Below are positions 28,089-37,492 of a stretch of 64,000 nucleotides of DNA, piece by piece. This stretch comes from Spirobacillus cienkowskii (GTDB lineage Bacteria; Bdellovibrionota_B; Oligoflexia; Silvanigrellales; Silvanigrellaceae). Location of the stretch: contig NZ_CP146516.1 in assembly GCF_037081835.1 (NCBI RefSeq), positions 62,001 through 126,000 of the forward strand, given 5' to 3'. Made by a program: the position numbers and the translations under genes. The notes beneath the pieces are model-generated. The model worked only from the letters and a program-made list of their open reading frames with translations, searched no databases and was not told where the DNA came from. Position 1 is the first letter of the stretch, and every line of letters starts with the position of its first letter.

Positions 28089-28564
28089 ATTCTATTTTTA
28101 GTTTTTGTTTCCTGTTTTTCTAATTCGTTTTTATATAAAAGATCTTTTTGGTTTCTTAATTCGTCTTCTATTTTTAATTCTAGCAAATATTTATCAAACA
28201 AGATTTTTCTTAATATCAATACATTATTAGTGTGATTTTTTATTTTTTTACCTATTAAAAATAAATTTTCTAAATAAGATCTTTCGTAGTCAATTCGGTT
28301 TAATTCTTTTTTTAGTGTTTCTTTTAATAATTCGTTATGAGAGATATCTTTTAATATTTCTTTATTTAACAATTTACTTTTTATAATTTGCTTGTTTACT
28401 ATATTTTCGTTAATACGTTCGTGATTTCTTGCTTCTTCAAGTTTATCAAAATGTCTGAGTTCGAGCCTTTTTCTAGCCATAGCGTATTGATGTTGCAATT
28501 CTGCAAATCGTTCCCATGTATAAGAATCTGGTGAAAATACATTAACTCTCATAGTTTTATCCAT
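28085..28564 (-). CDS. Coiled-coil protein of unknown function
   Basis: 159 residues, almost all charged and Leu-rich helix with heptad-like spacing, and no signal peptide. It resembles small coiled-coil chaperone- or FliJ-type proteins only in composition, so I give no function. It overlaps the end of the convergent exonuclease gene by 4 bp. Confidence 0.6.
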   Translation of the reverse strand: MDKTMRVNVFSPDSYTWERFAELQHQYAMARKRLELRHFDKLEEARNHERINENIVNKQIIKSKLLNKEILKDISHNELLKETLKKELNRIDYERSYLENLFLIGKKIKNHTNNVLILRKILFDKYLLELKIEDELRNQKDLLYKNELEKQETKTKNRI

Positions 28565-28774
28565 CCAATATGACTTATTTTACTTATCGGAATTTTTAAA
28601 TTATAAATAAAATAGTTATTGTAAATTATTGATATTTATGATTTAATTATTTTTGTTACGTAACCATTTAATATTGTTTATCAATGTTATGTTTTTGCAT
28701 TTTTTATTGAATTGGTTTAGGTAAAATAAGGGGTTAAAGTTTTTTTAAAATGAAAGACTCTATCGGAGATTTTG

Positions 28775-29830
28775 ATGTATCTTTTTAAAATAATAAATTT
28801 ATTGGTATTTTCCTTGGTATTTTATTCGTGTTCCACGACATTTGACAATGCACAAAATAAAAAATCCAATCAAATCATAACAACTCTTGCTCCCACAACA
28901 CCTTTTGAGTCCAATACAATAGACGGGGTTTTAGCAACAGTCACAGATCAAGTTATACTTCTGAGTGATTTACAACATGCAGTTTTGGTAGCAAGTCAGG
29001 GGCAAACTAGACTTTTGGCAAGTGGTCAGTTGGTTGGAGGCTCGTTAACGCAAAATCATGCACAACAAATTTTAGACACATTAATTAATCAAAAAGTATT
29101 GCAAATTAAATCACAGGAACTTGGTTTTGATGTTCCAGATGAAGAATTAACTGCAAGAATTCAAGACTTTTTGAGTCAAAGAGGTTTTTCTGAAACTGAG
29201 CTAGAAGAGCAACTTACAAAAAGTAATAAAAGTTTAGAAGAATATCGTAGTGAATTTAAAAACGAACTACTTAAGCAACAGCTTATAGGCAGAGTTATTA
29301 GTCCTATGGTTAATGTTAGCGATGATGAAGTTAAATCTTTTTATCTACAACAAACTGGCGGCGTAAAACAAGTTAGTGCAGTTAGGTTGAGAAGCTTATT
29401 AATTAAACTATCAGAAAATCAAACCGCTCAAGCAACAGAACTACCTATTGTTAAAATGCTAAATCAAAAAATAGCTGAGGGTGAAAATTTTGCTGAACTT
29501 GTAAAAAAATACTCTATGGAAGCAGATGCAAACGTAACCGAAGGGTTACTGCCTCCTAAACCAGTCTCTAATCTTCCTTCCGAAGTAAGAGAGCGTTTAG
29601 TTAACTTAAAGCCAGGACAAATTATTGGACCTATTGTATTGGGTAGGTCATTATTTTTCTTTGAATATATAGGAGCAAATTTTTCGACTGAAAGTGATTT
29701 GGAGAAAAACTTTGCATCATGGAAAAATAAATTACAAGAAATAAAATTTTCTGAGAGAATGGTTGAGTATTTAAAAGCAGAAAGATCTAAGCTTAAGGCG
29801 AATATTCGTCCTTTTGAGTTTATAAGATAA
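28775..29830 (+). CDS. SurA-like peptidyl-prolyl isomerase lipoprotein
   Basis: Periplasmic folding factor. The ATG at 28775 has CGGAG six bases upstream; a TTG immediately before it would add one residue. A signal peptide ends in a lipobox (VFYSC), so the protein is probably lipidated, unlike E. coli SurA. A SurA N-terminal domain follows (IDGVLATVTDQVILLSDL and a LINQKVLQIKS helix). One parvulin domain spans about residues 205-300 (NFAELVKKYSMEADAN, then GPIVLGRSLFFFEY). It contains one PPIase domain rather than two. Role in outer-membrane protein biogenesis is inferred from the family. Confidence 0.82.
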   Translation: MYLFKIINLLVFSLVFYSCSTTFDNAQNKKSNQIITTLAPTTPFESNTIDGVLATVTDQVILLSDLQHAVLVASQGQTRLLASGQLVGGSLTQNHAQQILDTLINQKVLQIKSQELGFDVPDEELTARIQDFLSQRGFSETELEEQLTKSNKSLEEYRSEFKNELLKQQLIGRVISPMVNVSDDEVKSFYLQQTGGVKQVSAVRLRSLLIKLSENQTAQATELPIVKMLNQKIAEGENFAELVKKYSMEADANVTEGLLPPKPVSNLPSEVRERLVNLKPGQIIGPIVLGRSLFFFEYIGANFSTESDLEKNFASWKNKLQEIKFSERMVEYLKAERSKLKANIRPFEFIR

Positions 29831-29832
29831 TA

Positions 29833-30375
29833 TTAACTTAAAAGATTTAATATCTTAATTAAATTTTGTTTGCTTTCAAAGAATATTCTTATTTCTCCCG
29901 CACCTGTTTTTTCAAACGAAACCCTACAATGCGTATTAAATTTATTTTTTATTTTTTGTTCTGCAGATAAAGCTTCTTCCAAATAATATACTGGATTTGT
30001 TATTACATCTTTTTGAATAATTTTCTTTTTAGAAATTTTATTGGTTCTTTTTAAAACAGGTTTAGCGTTTGAACCTGATTTTATTAAATTTTCAACTTCT
30101 TTCTTTAGTAGTTTAAATTCTTCTTTTTCGCATTGTTTTCGTTTTGCTGCAAAAATATCTAATAGTATTTGGCGCGTAAAGACTTCTGGATACAGTTTAA
30201 TTTGATTCTTAACTTCTTCTGGAATGCGAGCAAGCCAAATTGCTCTTCTAATTGTTTGAGGATGTTGTGATTCTTGATGTGAAATTTCAGTAATGCTTTT
30301 TCCTGCTACCCATTCATTACGCCAAATTTCACCTAATTCTAAAAATCTAATTCCTGGTTTTCTAGATCCCGCCAT
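29833..30375 (-). CDS. ParB-like protein lacking the N-terminal CTPase domain
   Basis: 180 residues. Residues about 27-60 match the ParB helix-turn-helix region (KSITEISHQESQHPQTIRRA, then LARIPEEVK), and the helices after it (YPEVFTRQILLDIF...KLLKKEVENLI) follow the ParB linker pattern. The last 35 residues (FEKTGAGEIRIFFESKQNLI) resemble the ParB C-terminal dimerisation domain. The N-terminal CTP-binding domain with its GERR motif is absent, and the ORF begins just before the helix-turn-helix. No parA or parS-like site is nearby. It could be a DNA-binding adaptor; it converges with the SurA-like gene, 2 bp apart. Confidence 0.68.
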   Translation of the reverse strand: MAGSRKPGIRFLELGEIWRNEWVAGKSITEISHQESQHPQTIRRAIWLARIPEEVKNQIKLYPEVFTRQILLDIFAAKRKQCEKEEFKLLKKEVENLIKSGSNAKPVLKRTNKISKKKIIQKDVITNPVYYLEEALSAEQKIKNKFNTHCRVSFEKTGAGEIRIFFESKQNLIKILNLLS

Positions 30376-31082
30376 TGATTGTCCTTACTCTTAAAAATTT
30401 TTTAACTAAATGTCATATTTGTTATAAAATTATTGTGTTATTATTCGTTTCTTTTAAAAAACTATTTTATTTCTAATTTTTAAAGTAGAAAATTTTGTTG
30501 TTTTTTCAGAAAAAATTTTTAAGTAAAAGCTTGGAAAGTTTTTATATAAAGTTACTTTATAATTTTTTATTTTTATTAGTGTAAACTTTTTTATGTAATA
30601 ATGTCCTGTAAGCATAATTTCAAAATCCTTTTAAAAAGACTTGTTTACTATAGAAAAAGATTTGTTTAAAGCCAAATTAAAAAAAGAAAAATTCTATTGT
30701 ATTGTTTGGATTATCACATTTTTTACCTTTAACACATTTAGTCTGTTTTTAAATTTTTGCGAAACTTGTTTTTTTAAACTTAAAAACCGCTGTGCTACTT
30801 TGCATTGAGTTTCTGTAACATCTAAAACTGGGAAAAATTAATCTTAAAGTAATCTTAAAGTAATCTTATAATGAATATTTTTTAATAATATTAAATACTT
30901 ATTTATTAAATTCAACTCGCAATGTGGTTTTATCTCGGTTTTTTTATGGTGTTTTTATATTATTTATTGATATTTATAAATTTTGCAAATTGCTATTGAA
31001 TGCTTTTATGCAAAATTATTTTGTTTATTTAGTATAATAAAAATTTTTTAAAAATGTACGATGCTGCTGTAATTAATAAGTA
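30376..31082. other. 707-bp intergenic region with short direct repeats
   Basis: No gene longer than 60 codons is convincing. It lies upstream of the minus-strand ParB-like gene and downstream of the minus-strand permease. It holds three 11-bp-spaced direct repeats ending in TATAAT (30839-30872) and a 25-codon hydrophobic plus-strand ORF (30922-30999) without a clear ribosome-binding site. The rest is AT-rich with no structure I can name. Confidence 0.6.
30839..30872 (+). promoter_or_regulatory. 11-bp direct repeats abutting a -10-like TATAAT
   Basis: TAATCTTAAAG occurs twice in tandem and is followed by a third, partial copy. Seven-base CTTAAAG units are therefore separated by four bases, the spacing used by OmpR/PhoB-type response regulators. 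The third copy runs into TATAAT at 30867-30872, so the repeats occupy the -35 position. This would suit an activator-dependent promoter firing to the right, where no annotated plus-strand gene begins for 1.9 kb. Confidence 0.45.
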
Positions 31083-32675
31083 TTAATTTTTTGACTTGGT
31101 ATGTTTTTGCATTAGCTTATTATAAATTTTATTTGATTCTGATTTGTTTAGCGAGGTTTTGTTAGAAAGTATAAATATAATTATACTATTTATTGCAACC
31201 ACCAAGAAAGATAACTCCATACTAATAATTCCAATTCCGCCTCCAAAAGTGCTTAGATAAGAAATGATTCCAGAAAAAACAAGGTATACAGCAAGCCAAA
31301 TAAAAGACTTAAGATGCAATATTTCATTTTTATTATTTTTATTAAAAATATGTGTAAAAGAAAAGACTATCACACCTAAGAATACTGCAAATATTAATTT
31401 CCATAGTGTATTCCATCCAGTCCAAAGTAACATTAAATTACAAATATAAAATGCAAATAAAGAAATTAAATTATAAAATGGAAGTTTAAATGGTCTTTCA
31501 ATTGAAGCAAAATTTTTACGAAATATTGGTAAACATAATGGGCCACAAGCAAGAGTTAACACAATTGCAGAAGATAAAAATGCAATCATTGATTGCCAGC
31601 CAGAAAAAGGTAAAAATAAAAGTAAACCAATAATATAGTTTGCAATAATTGCAAGCCATGGAATAGAAAATCGATTTACTTTTGCAAAAGCTTTTGGAGC
31701 ATCATTTTGTAAACTTATTGAATATAAAATTCTTGAAGAAGCAGCAACATATCCAACAGCTGTACCTAATGGAGAAATAAAAGCATCGACATATAAAACT
31801 TTAACCATAAAACCTAAACCTAATGCTAAAAATATTCCTGCAAAAGGTCCTGAATCACCACTAAATTGAATTTTATCCCATCCAGCTGCAACTGCAGAAG
31901 GATCGATTGCTAAAATAAAACCCAACTGCAAGAGTGTATATAACAGCATGCATGCAGCAATTGATCCAAATAATGCTATAGGTATTGATTTTTGAGGATT
32001 TTTTGCTTCTCCTGCAACAAAAATAGCAGTTTGAAAACCAAAAAAAGAAAAGCTTACTCCGCCTATTGCGATGGAAGAAAGAACACCGGTAAAACCAAAT
32101 GGCGCAAACTCAGAAGATGTTAAGTTTGATGGGTGAATTTGTGTTGTTAAAAGTAATATTGCAACGGATAATGGAACAATTAATTTCCATACTACCACAA
32201 GCTTTGTCGTTTCGGTCATGATTTTAACGCCAACTATATTAATAAAAGACATTATTCCTAATAATAAAGCGGCAAATAATAAGCCTTTATCAGTAAGAAC
32301 TTGATTATTATTTATTTTTTCGGTTAAATTTGGAATATAGTTTGAAGCGTATTGCAGTATTGCTTGAACTTCAATTGGTGCAATAACCATTGTCCAGAGC
32401 CATGTTATCCATGCAAAAATCGCACCTGTCATTTTACCATGACTGAGGGTGACAAAAGCTGTTGAGCCTCCACTTAGTGGAAGCATTGTTGAAAGTTCTG
32501 CAAATGTTAGAGCAATGATACCGACACAAAAACCACCTATAATCCATGAAAGTATTGCTGCTGGTTCAGCCGTTTGGGCAGTGTAAAACGAGCCAAATAA
32601 CCAACCGGAGCCAATAATAGATCCAATTGATAAAAAAAGGAGGCTAGTTTTTGAAATATTTCTCTTTAGTTCCAT
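31083..32675 (-). CDS. APC-family amino-acid permease
   Basis: Polytopic transporter with about 12-14 hydrophobic segments. The N-terminus (GSIIGSGWLFG) is the APC signature in the first, substrate-binding helix. The ATG at 32675 is chosen because the family begins at this point and the 530-residue product matches known permeases such as the B. subtilis aspartate transporter YveA; an open extension of 36 codons upstream is probably untranslated. Aspartate or a related amino acid is possible, but the substrate is not shown by sequence. Confidence 0.82.
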   Translation of the reverse strand: MELKRNISKTSLLFLSIGSIIGSGWLFGSFYTAQTAEPAAILSWIIGGFCVGIIALTFAELSTMLPLSGGSTAFVTLSHGKMTGAIFAWITWLWTMVIAPIEVQAILQYASNYIPNLTEKINNNQVLTDKGLLFAALLLGIMSFINIVGVKIMTETTKLVVVWKLIVPLSVAILLLTTQIHPSNLTSSEFAPFGFTGVLSSIAIGGVSFSFFGFQTAIFVAGEAKNPQKSIPIALFGSIAACMLLYTLLQLGFILAIDPSAVAAGWDKIQFSGDSGPFAGIFLALGLGFMVKVLYVDAFISPLGTAVGYVAASSRILYSISLQNDAPKAFAKVNRFSIPWLAIIANYIIGLLLFLPFSGWQSMIAFLSSAIVLTLACGPLCLPIFRKNFASIERPFKLPFYNLISLFAFYICNLMLLWTGWNTLWKLIFAVFLGVIVFSFTHIFNKNNKNEILHLKSFIWLAVYLVFSGIISYLSTFGGGIGIISMELSFLVVAINSIIIFILSNKTSLNKSESNKIYNKLMQKHTKSKN

Positions 32676-32823
32676 ATTTTGACTTGCCTTTAAAAGAGAG
32701 TAGTGGGTTCCGCTAACCATGTAGTAGGTGTAAGACGGACTGAACAGGTTTTTATGCATGAAAACATTTGGCCTGTCATCCAAAAGACAAAAATTTTTTT
32801 ACTGGGTTTTAGAAGGGTTTTAA

Positions 32824-33801
32824 ATGTTAAAATCAAAAAAGTCTTTAGTTACATTTGAGCACAACGGACAAAGGTTTGATATAGTTGCTGCAGAATTGTT
32901 TAAAGAAATGAGTCGCAAGAAAATTAAAGCAATTATAGATTCAGGTGGAGCTTATATTAATAAACGGAGAGTAATTGTTGCAAAAACAGTAGTTAAAACT
33001 GGAGATAAAATTGAAATTTTTTGGGAAGAAAATGCTCAAAGTTTATCAAATGCAAGTAAACAATCAGTTACTAGTGTAAATAAAACCTTAGGTACGTATA
33101 TAAGTAAAGAAACGTGTGTTTTTGAAAACGAGGATTTTTTTATTATAAACAAACCAGCAGGAATTTCTAGCCAAGCGACTCTTACTTCTGATAAAGATTC
33201 CATAATTTTTGCATTAAATAAGTTTGACCCAAATAAGTTTAATTTAAAAAAAATGTTTTTGGTGCATAGACTAGATAAAGAAACATCCGGTTTAATGATT
33301 ATCGCTAAAAATCAGAATTCTCAAAAGATTTTTGAAAATTTATTTAGAGATAAAAAAATTAATAAGACTTACGATGCAATATGTTATTTCGCTCCAAAAA
33401 ATCTCGAAGGAGAAATTAATTTTCCTATTGCAAAAGATAATACAAGAAAAAATTGTTATTTTGCAGTTACTAACATAAAATCTAAAATTAAAGATCAAAA
33501 ACAAGCATCAACGTATTATAAAGTAACAAAAATATTTAAAAATAATGAAGCATCATTAATGAGATGTAATCCAAAAACGGGTAGAACACATCAAATTAGA
33601 GTCCACCTTTCTGCAATTGGATGCCCATTATTTGGTGATAAAACTTATTCTCAAAATATTTATGGTCATCGGTTTTCACAACTTGCTATTCGTCATATGT
33701 TGCATGCAAGTGAGCTTGAGTTTGAAGTAAATGGAAAAATATTTCATTTTACTTCAAACTTGCCAGAAGATTTTGAACGCATAATTAAAACTCTAGAATA
33801 A
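32824..33801 (+). CDS. RluA-family pseudouridine synthase
   Basis: Isomerises specific uridines in rRNA or tRNA. An N-terminal S4-like RNA-binding region (SRKKIKAIIDSGGAYINKRR) precedes the catalytic domain, whose motif HRLDKETSGL contains the catalytic Asp at about residue 157. RTHQIRVHLSAIGCPLFGD near residue 260 is the other family hallmark. The exact RluA, RluC or RluD target cannot be assigned. It is divergent from the permease gene. Confidence 0.9.
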   Translation: MLKSKKSLVTFEHNGQRFDIVAAELFKEMSRKKIKAIIDSGGAYINKRRVIVAKTVVKTGDKIEIFWEENAQSLSNASKQSVTSVNKTLGTYISKETCVFENEDFFIINKPAGISSQATLTSDKDSIIFALNKFDPNKFNLKKMFLVHRLDKETSGLMIIAKNQNSQKIFENLFRDKKINKTYDAICYFAPKNLEGEINFPIAKDNTRKNCYFAVTNIKSKIKDQKQASTYYKVTKIFKNNEASLMRCNPKTGRTHQIRVHLSAIGCPLFGDKTYSQNIYGHRFSQLAIRHMLHASELEFEVNGKIFHFTSNLPEDFERIIKTLE

Positions 33802-33919
33802 CTAGGATATTTTTTATTCTTTAAATTTGTTATGCTCTCTTGAAAATTGTTTCTTTGTATTTTAGAAAAGGGTAACCTTATTGCAACATCAATTTTAAAA
33901 ATTGAGGAGGATTTTTTAA

Positions 33920-35152
33920 ATGGCTTATAAACTGATTACGGTTCCAAAGAGTGGTTCGCATATTCAAGCAGATGCGAAAGGAAAATTAACTGTTCCCGAT
34001 AATCCAATCATTCCTTACATTGAAGGTGATGGCACAGGGCCTGATATTTGGAAAGCATCCCAAATGGTGTTTGATGCTGCTGTGCAAAAAGCATTTGGTG
34101 GCAAAAAACAAATTCACTGGATGGAAGTTCCTGCAGGCGAAAAATCATTTAACAATCATGGTAATTGGCTTCCAGATGAAACGATTGACGCAATTAAAGA
34201 ATACCGCGTTGCGATAAAAGGCCCTTTAACCACTCCTGTTGGTGGCGGTATTAGAAGTTTAAACGTTGCGCTGCGTCAAATTTTAGATTTGTACCAGTGC
34301 GTTCGTCCTGTGCGTTGGTATACCAACGTGCCATCGCCAGTGCGTGAGCCGCAAAAAGTAAATATGTGTATTTTTCGCGAAAATACAGAAGATATTTACG
34401 CTGGAATCGAATTTAAAGCTGGTACCGAAGAACAAAAAAAGCTTCGCGATTTTCTTGTCAATACGCTTGGCAAAAAAGTACGTGAAGACTCCGGCCTTGG
34501 CATAAAGCCAATCAGCGAATTTGGTTCAAAACGTTTGGTAAGAGCAGCAATCAATTATGCAATTAAAAATAAATGCAAAAGCGTTACTCTTGTGCATAAG
34601 GGTAACATTATGAAGTTCACTGAAGGCGCGTTTCGTGATTGGGGATACGAAGTTGCTAAATCTGAGTTTCGTGATCAGTGTGTCACTTGGGAAGAGTGCA
34701 ATGGCAATGCTCCAGCAGGTAAAATTTTAGTGAAAGATGCGATTGCAGACAATATGTTTCAACAAGCACTGTTAAGACCTGATGAGTATGAAGTTTTGGC
34801 ATGTACAAATTTAAACGGTGACTATCTTTCTGATGCATTGGCAGCGCAAGTTGGTGGCTTAGGCATTGCCCCTGGTGCTAATATTGGCGATGGTTATGCA
34901 TTGTTTGAAGCAACCCATGGAACAGCTCCTAAATACGCTGGTCAAGATAAAGTAAATCCAGGCTCTGTAATTCTTAGCGGAAATATGATGTTTGAATATT
35001 TGGGTTGGCACGAAGTTGTTACTTTAATTGAAAAAGCATTTGAAAAAACGTTGGCACAAAAAGTTGTAACATATGATTTTGCGCGCCAGTTACCGGGTGC
35101 AAAAGAAGTGAAATGTTCTGAGTTTGCTAAAGCAATTATTGCCAATATGTAA
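33920..35152 (+). CDS. icd: NADP-dependent isocitrate dehydrogenase
   Basis: TCA-cycle enzyme converting isocitrate to 2-oxoglutarate. It closely resembles E. coli Icd throughout: [18 protein letters not shown] contains the phosphorylatable Ser region, [14 protein letters not shown] and [17 protein letters not shown] are active-site segments, and [19 protein letters not shown] is near the C-terminus. The 410-residue length is typical. GAGGAGG precedes the ATG. Codon use has more G and C than neighbouring genes. A strong terminator follows. Confidence 0.97.
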   Translation: MAYKLITVPKSGSHIQADAKGKLTVPDNPIIPYIEGDGTGPDIWKASQMVFDAAVQKAFGGKKQIHWMEVPAGEKSFNNHGNWLPDETIDAIKEYRVAIKGPLTTPVGGGIRSLNVALRQILDLYQCVRPVRWYTNVPSPVREPQKVNMCIFRENTEDIYAGIEFKAGTEEQKKLRDFLVNTLGKKVREDSGLGIKPISEFGSKRLVRAAINYAIKNKCKSVTLVHKGNIMKFTEGAFRDWGYEVAKSEFRDQCVTWEECNGNAPAGKILVKDAIADNMFQQALLRPDEYEVLACTNLNGDYLSDALAAQVGGLGIAPGANIGDGYALFEATHGTAPKYAGQDKVNPGSVILSGNMMFEYLGWHEVVTLIEKAFEKTLAQKVVTYDFARQLPGAKEVKCSEFAKAIIANM

Positions 35153-35180
35153 TAATAACTGTTTCTTTATTTTTATAATT

Positions 35181-35215
35181 AAAAAAGAGAGCGAATAATG
35201 CGCTCTCTTTTTTTT
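35181..35215. terminator. Bidirectional rho-independent terminator
   Basis: A 13-bp stem (35181-35193 pairing with 35201-35213) surrounds a 7-base loop. The right side runs into T residues for the plus strand, and the left side begins with six A residues that serve as a U-tract on the minus strand. It can end both icd and the convergent secreted-toxin gene. Confidence 0.9.
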
Positions 35216-35262
35216 GTGAATACTATGTCTCTGTGAACAAAAATTTAATATGTAAAGAATTT

Positions 35263-36705
35263 TTAAGGAATTATTGTAACAGGAGTCATCTCTTTAAATG
35301 ATACATAATGATCTTTTGTAAACCATCTTTTTCCAGTGGTTTTATCAAAAACAACTCTTTTTGCATCGCGTTTTTGTTGTCCTTGATATTGAATATCCAT
35401 TTCATAATATTCAGGTCTATAAAATGGTTTAGATTCTTTTCCTGTTGGTAGTTTCTTTTCATTATTCCAAAATCTTTTGTATTTATTTTGGCTAAAGTCA
35501 ATTGTATCTGTTAAATATTTAGCTCTATGAGGAATCTCTGGTTTTTTTCTCTGAACGACTTCAAACGGGGTATCATCTTCGTCAGAAGGATGAATTTCAC
35601 TATTAGATTTCGTTTTTTCTAATGAAGGAAAGCCTGATACATTATTGTTTTCTTCAACTGGTTTGGGCTTTGCTACAACATTTCCACTAACATTAGCGCG
35701 CCCTTTTTCTCGTATTGTGGGATGCTCAACAACACCCCTCGCTGGAGGAATACCTCCTTTTGGTCTTATATTTCCAGGAACTAAAACTTCGAGAGAAGGT
35801 TCTTTCGTAGGGCCTCCCGTAACGAGATCGAGAGCCGCACCTGTAAGAATTTCATCTAAATGTATTCCCCAACCACTACCAAGAGCTAAGCCGTGCTTAT
35901 ATTCCCAATTGCTACAAATTTGGTCGCCAGCTTTAATAAAGCCCCAATCAGTCGCTGCAATACTCCAGGAAGCAACTCCAACTTGATCATAGTCGGGGCC
36001 AAATGAATTTGTACAAGTGTTAATTAATTCTCGACAAACGTAATTCCATCTTACGTATTCCTTTAATTTTGACTTATTAAATTGTTCTATTTGATGAATT
36101 GACTCTCGAGATTGTCTTGATAAGTGATAATTATGGTGGAGTTTTTTTTCTTCAATAACAAAATTTTTAAAAACTTTTTGAAAATCTACTTCTGAAATTG
36201 TTTCAAACCATTTTAGCTCTTTTGATTCTAGCTTTTTTAAATAATCTGGTGATTCGCTTGCATAAACTTCATCATTTAATTCTTTCTGAGAGTCTTCAAT
36301 GACGCCATGCCGCTTTTTGACAAGATGATGTGGTTCGGGAAATTCATCATTTACTTTATTTCGGAAATGATAAACATCTCGAGTATTTCGTGGTTTTGGT
36401 TTTTCTCCATCGTCAAAATGAATCTTAAAACCAGTGTGCAAGGAGTGATCTAAAACCTGAGATATCCATAATGATCCCTTAATCCAGTAACCCCCTTCAT
36501 CATGGGGAGCCCAAGAAGGATATTTTGGATTCAGATTTGGTTTAGCCCATTGCCATTGTGTGGAATCATTTTTATTCACACAAAATAAATACGAACCCAT
36601 CCCTTCACTATATAATACTTCCGCATTCACTTTTTGTTGTGAAAATGCAGTAAAAACTCCTGCCATCGCAATTGCAATATTTTTGCATTTTTTTTTAAAA
36701 AACAA
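35263..36705 (-). CDS. Secreted protein with a C-terminal barnase-like RNase domain
   Basis: The TTG at 36705 has a strong AGGAGGT site five bases upstream. A signal peptide (Lys-rich start, then AIAMAGVFTAF, cleavage likely after VNA near residue 28) is followed by about 300 unrecognised residues with several Cys and many Trp/Tyr. A Pro/Ser/Lys-rich linker spans residues 310-395. The last 80 residues align with barnase: FWNNEKKLP with its FSNREGKLP, then YEMDIQY with READINY, and DHYVSF with DHYQTF. Barnase Glu73, Arg83, Arg87 and His102 correspond to E435, R446, R450 and H466 with nearly the same spacing. A secreted ribonuclease toxin is the natural reading. No barstar-like gene is in the window. 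Confidence 0.75.
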   Translation of the reverse strand: MFFKKKCKNIAIAMAGVFTAFSQQKVNAEVLYSEGMGSYLFCVNKNDSTQWQWAKPNLNPKYPSWAPHDEGGYWIKGSLWISQVLDHSLHTGFKIHFDDGEKPKPRNTRDVYHFRNKVNDEFPEPHHLVKKRHGVIEDSQKELNDEVYASESPDYLKKLESKELKWFETISEVDFQKVFKNFVIEEKKLHHNYHLSRQSRESIHQIEQFNKSKLKEYVRWNYVCRELINTCTNSFGPDYDQVGVASWSIAATDWGFIKAGDQICSNWEYKHGLALGSGWGIHLDEILTGAALDLVTGGPTKEPSLEVLVPGNIRPKGGIPPARGVVEHPTIREKGRANVSGNVVAKPKPVEENNNVSGFPSLEKTKSNSEIHPSDEDDTPFEVVQRKKPEIPHRAKYLTDTIDFSQNKYKRFWNNEKKLPTGKESKPFYRPEYYEMDIQYQGQQKRDAKRVVFDKTTGKRWFTKDHYVSFKEMTPVTIIP

Positions 36706-37080
36706 AAAACACCTCCTTTAGTTATAAAGTTTTAGATAAAAAATTATTGTTATTTTTTATTTTAATAATATGATTATATTTGATTTATTTTTTTGATATT
36801 CTTAATAAATAAAGACTACCAATTTGTTTTTTGGTTATCATTAAAATTTTTTAAAATGAAGAGATTGGAAAAAAAAATTAAAATATTTTAAAATTTTTTA
36901 CAAAATGATTAAAAATTGCATTAAATTAAAGCGTTTTTGTTAAAATTTGCATTAAAAAGTGTCTTTTGTAGATTTATTTATATGTTTTTTTACATATATT
37001 GTCTTTTTTTTAGGTAGATTTTTTAAAAAATAGCTTACCAATAAAATTTTTAAATAAAATTATTGAGTTTTATTTTTTTA

Positions 37081-37125
37081 AGAAAAAAAAGCTGCGTTTC
37101 CTCCTTTTACAAGAAGAAACGCAGC
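37081..37125 (-). terminator. Rho-independent terminator on the minus strand
   Basis: A perfect 10-bp inverted repeat (37091-37100 and 37116-37125, GCTGCGTTTC and its complement) with a 15-base loop. Eight A residues lie on the left, which read as a U-tract on the minus strand. It stands directly after the startless frame at 37138-37404, implying that a real minus-strand gene once ended here. Confidence 0.82.
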
Positions 37126-37137
37126 ATGAAGCTCAAA

Positions 37138-37404
37138 CTACAACATAATATTGAGAATTAATGAGATTGGGGGAGTGTACTCAAGACTTTGAGAACAGTT
37201 GATTTTTGGTATGTTTGCAGAAAAGGTTGGATTACCAAGCCTAAAAAAAGAGGGAAACATGTTGCGGTTGATGACAACAGATCCCATATGGTCGAGGCTA
37301 GCGCCATTGCTTAAAGTTTGGTGTTTGACAAAAATTATTTTTAAGAATTCGTGGCGAATTACATAATGAATTGAATTTTTTGATTCAATAATCGTTAAGG
37401 CACA
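37138..37404 (-). pseudogene. C-terminal gene remnant of unknown family
   Basis: An 88-codon minus-strand open frame runs from a stop at 37405 to a TAG at 37138 and ends just before a terminator. It contains HYVIRHEFLKIIFVKHQ and GSVVINRNMFPSFFRLGNP, but it lacks a start codon near its beginning. The plus strand of the same stretch is also open over about 49 codons, so the coding strand is not certain; the terminator favours minus. I do not recognise either product. Confidence 0.4.
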
Positions 37405-37492
37405 TCAAGATTTAGTGAATTGAAAGTGTAAGAAAAGAGAATATTTTATAATTACTGAGCAGCTATGTCAGTAGATTAAAGTTTTTAAACTA

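Noticed and set aside
30706-30718. TTATCACAT as a possible DnaA box marking an origin
   Set aside because: Single imperfect copy, with no cluster of boxes and no dnaA or dnaN nearby.
32676-32783. 36-codon N-terminal extension of the permease
   Set aside because: Not hydrophobic, not conserved in permeases; the family start is at 32675.
37160-37313. Plus-strand 49-codon frame with a Lys/Arg-rich middle
   Set aside because: No start codon and no ribosome-binding site, and the terminator belongs to the opposite strand.
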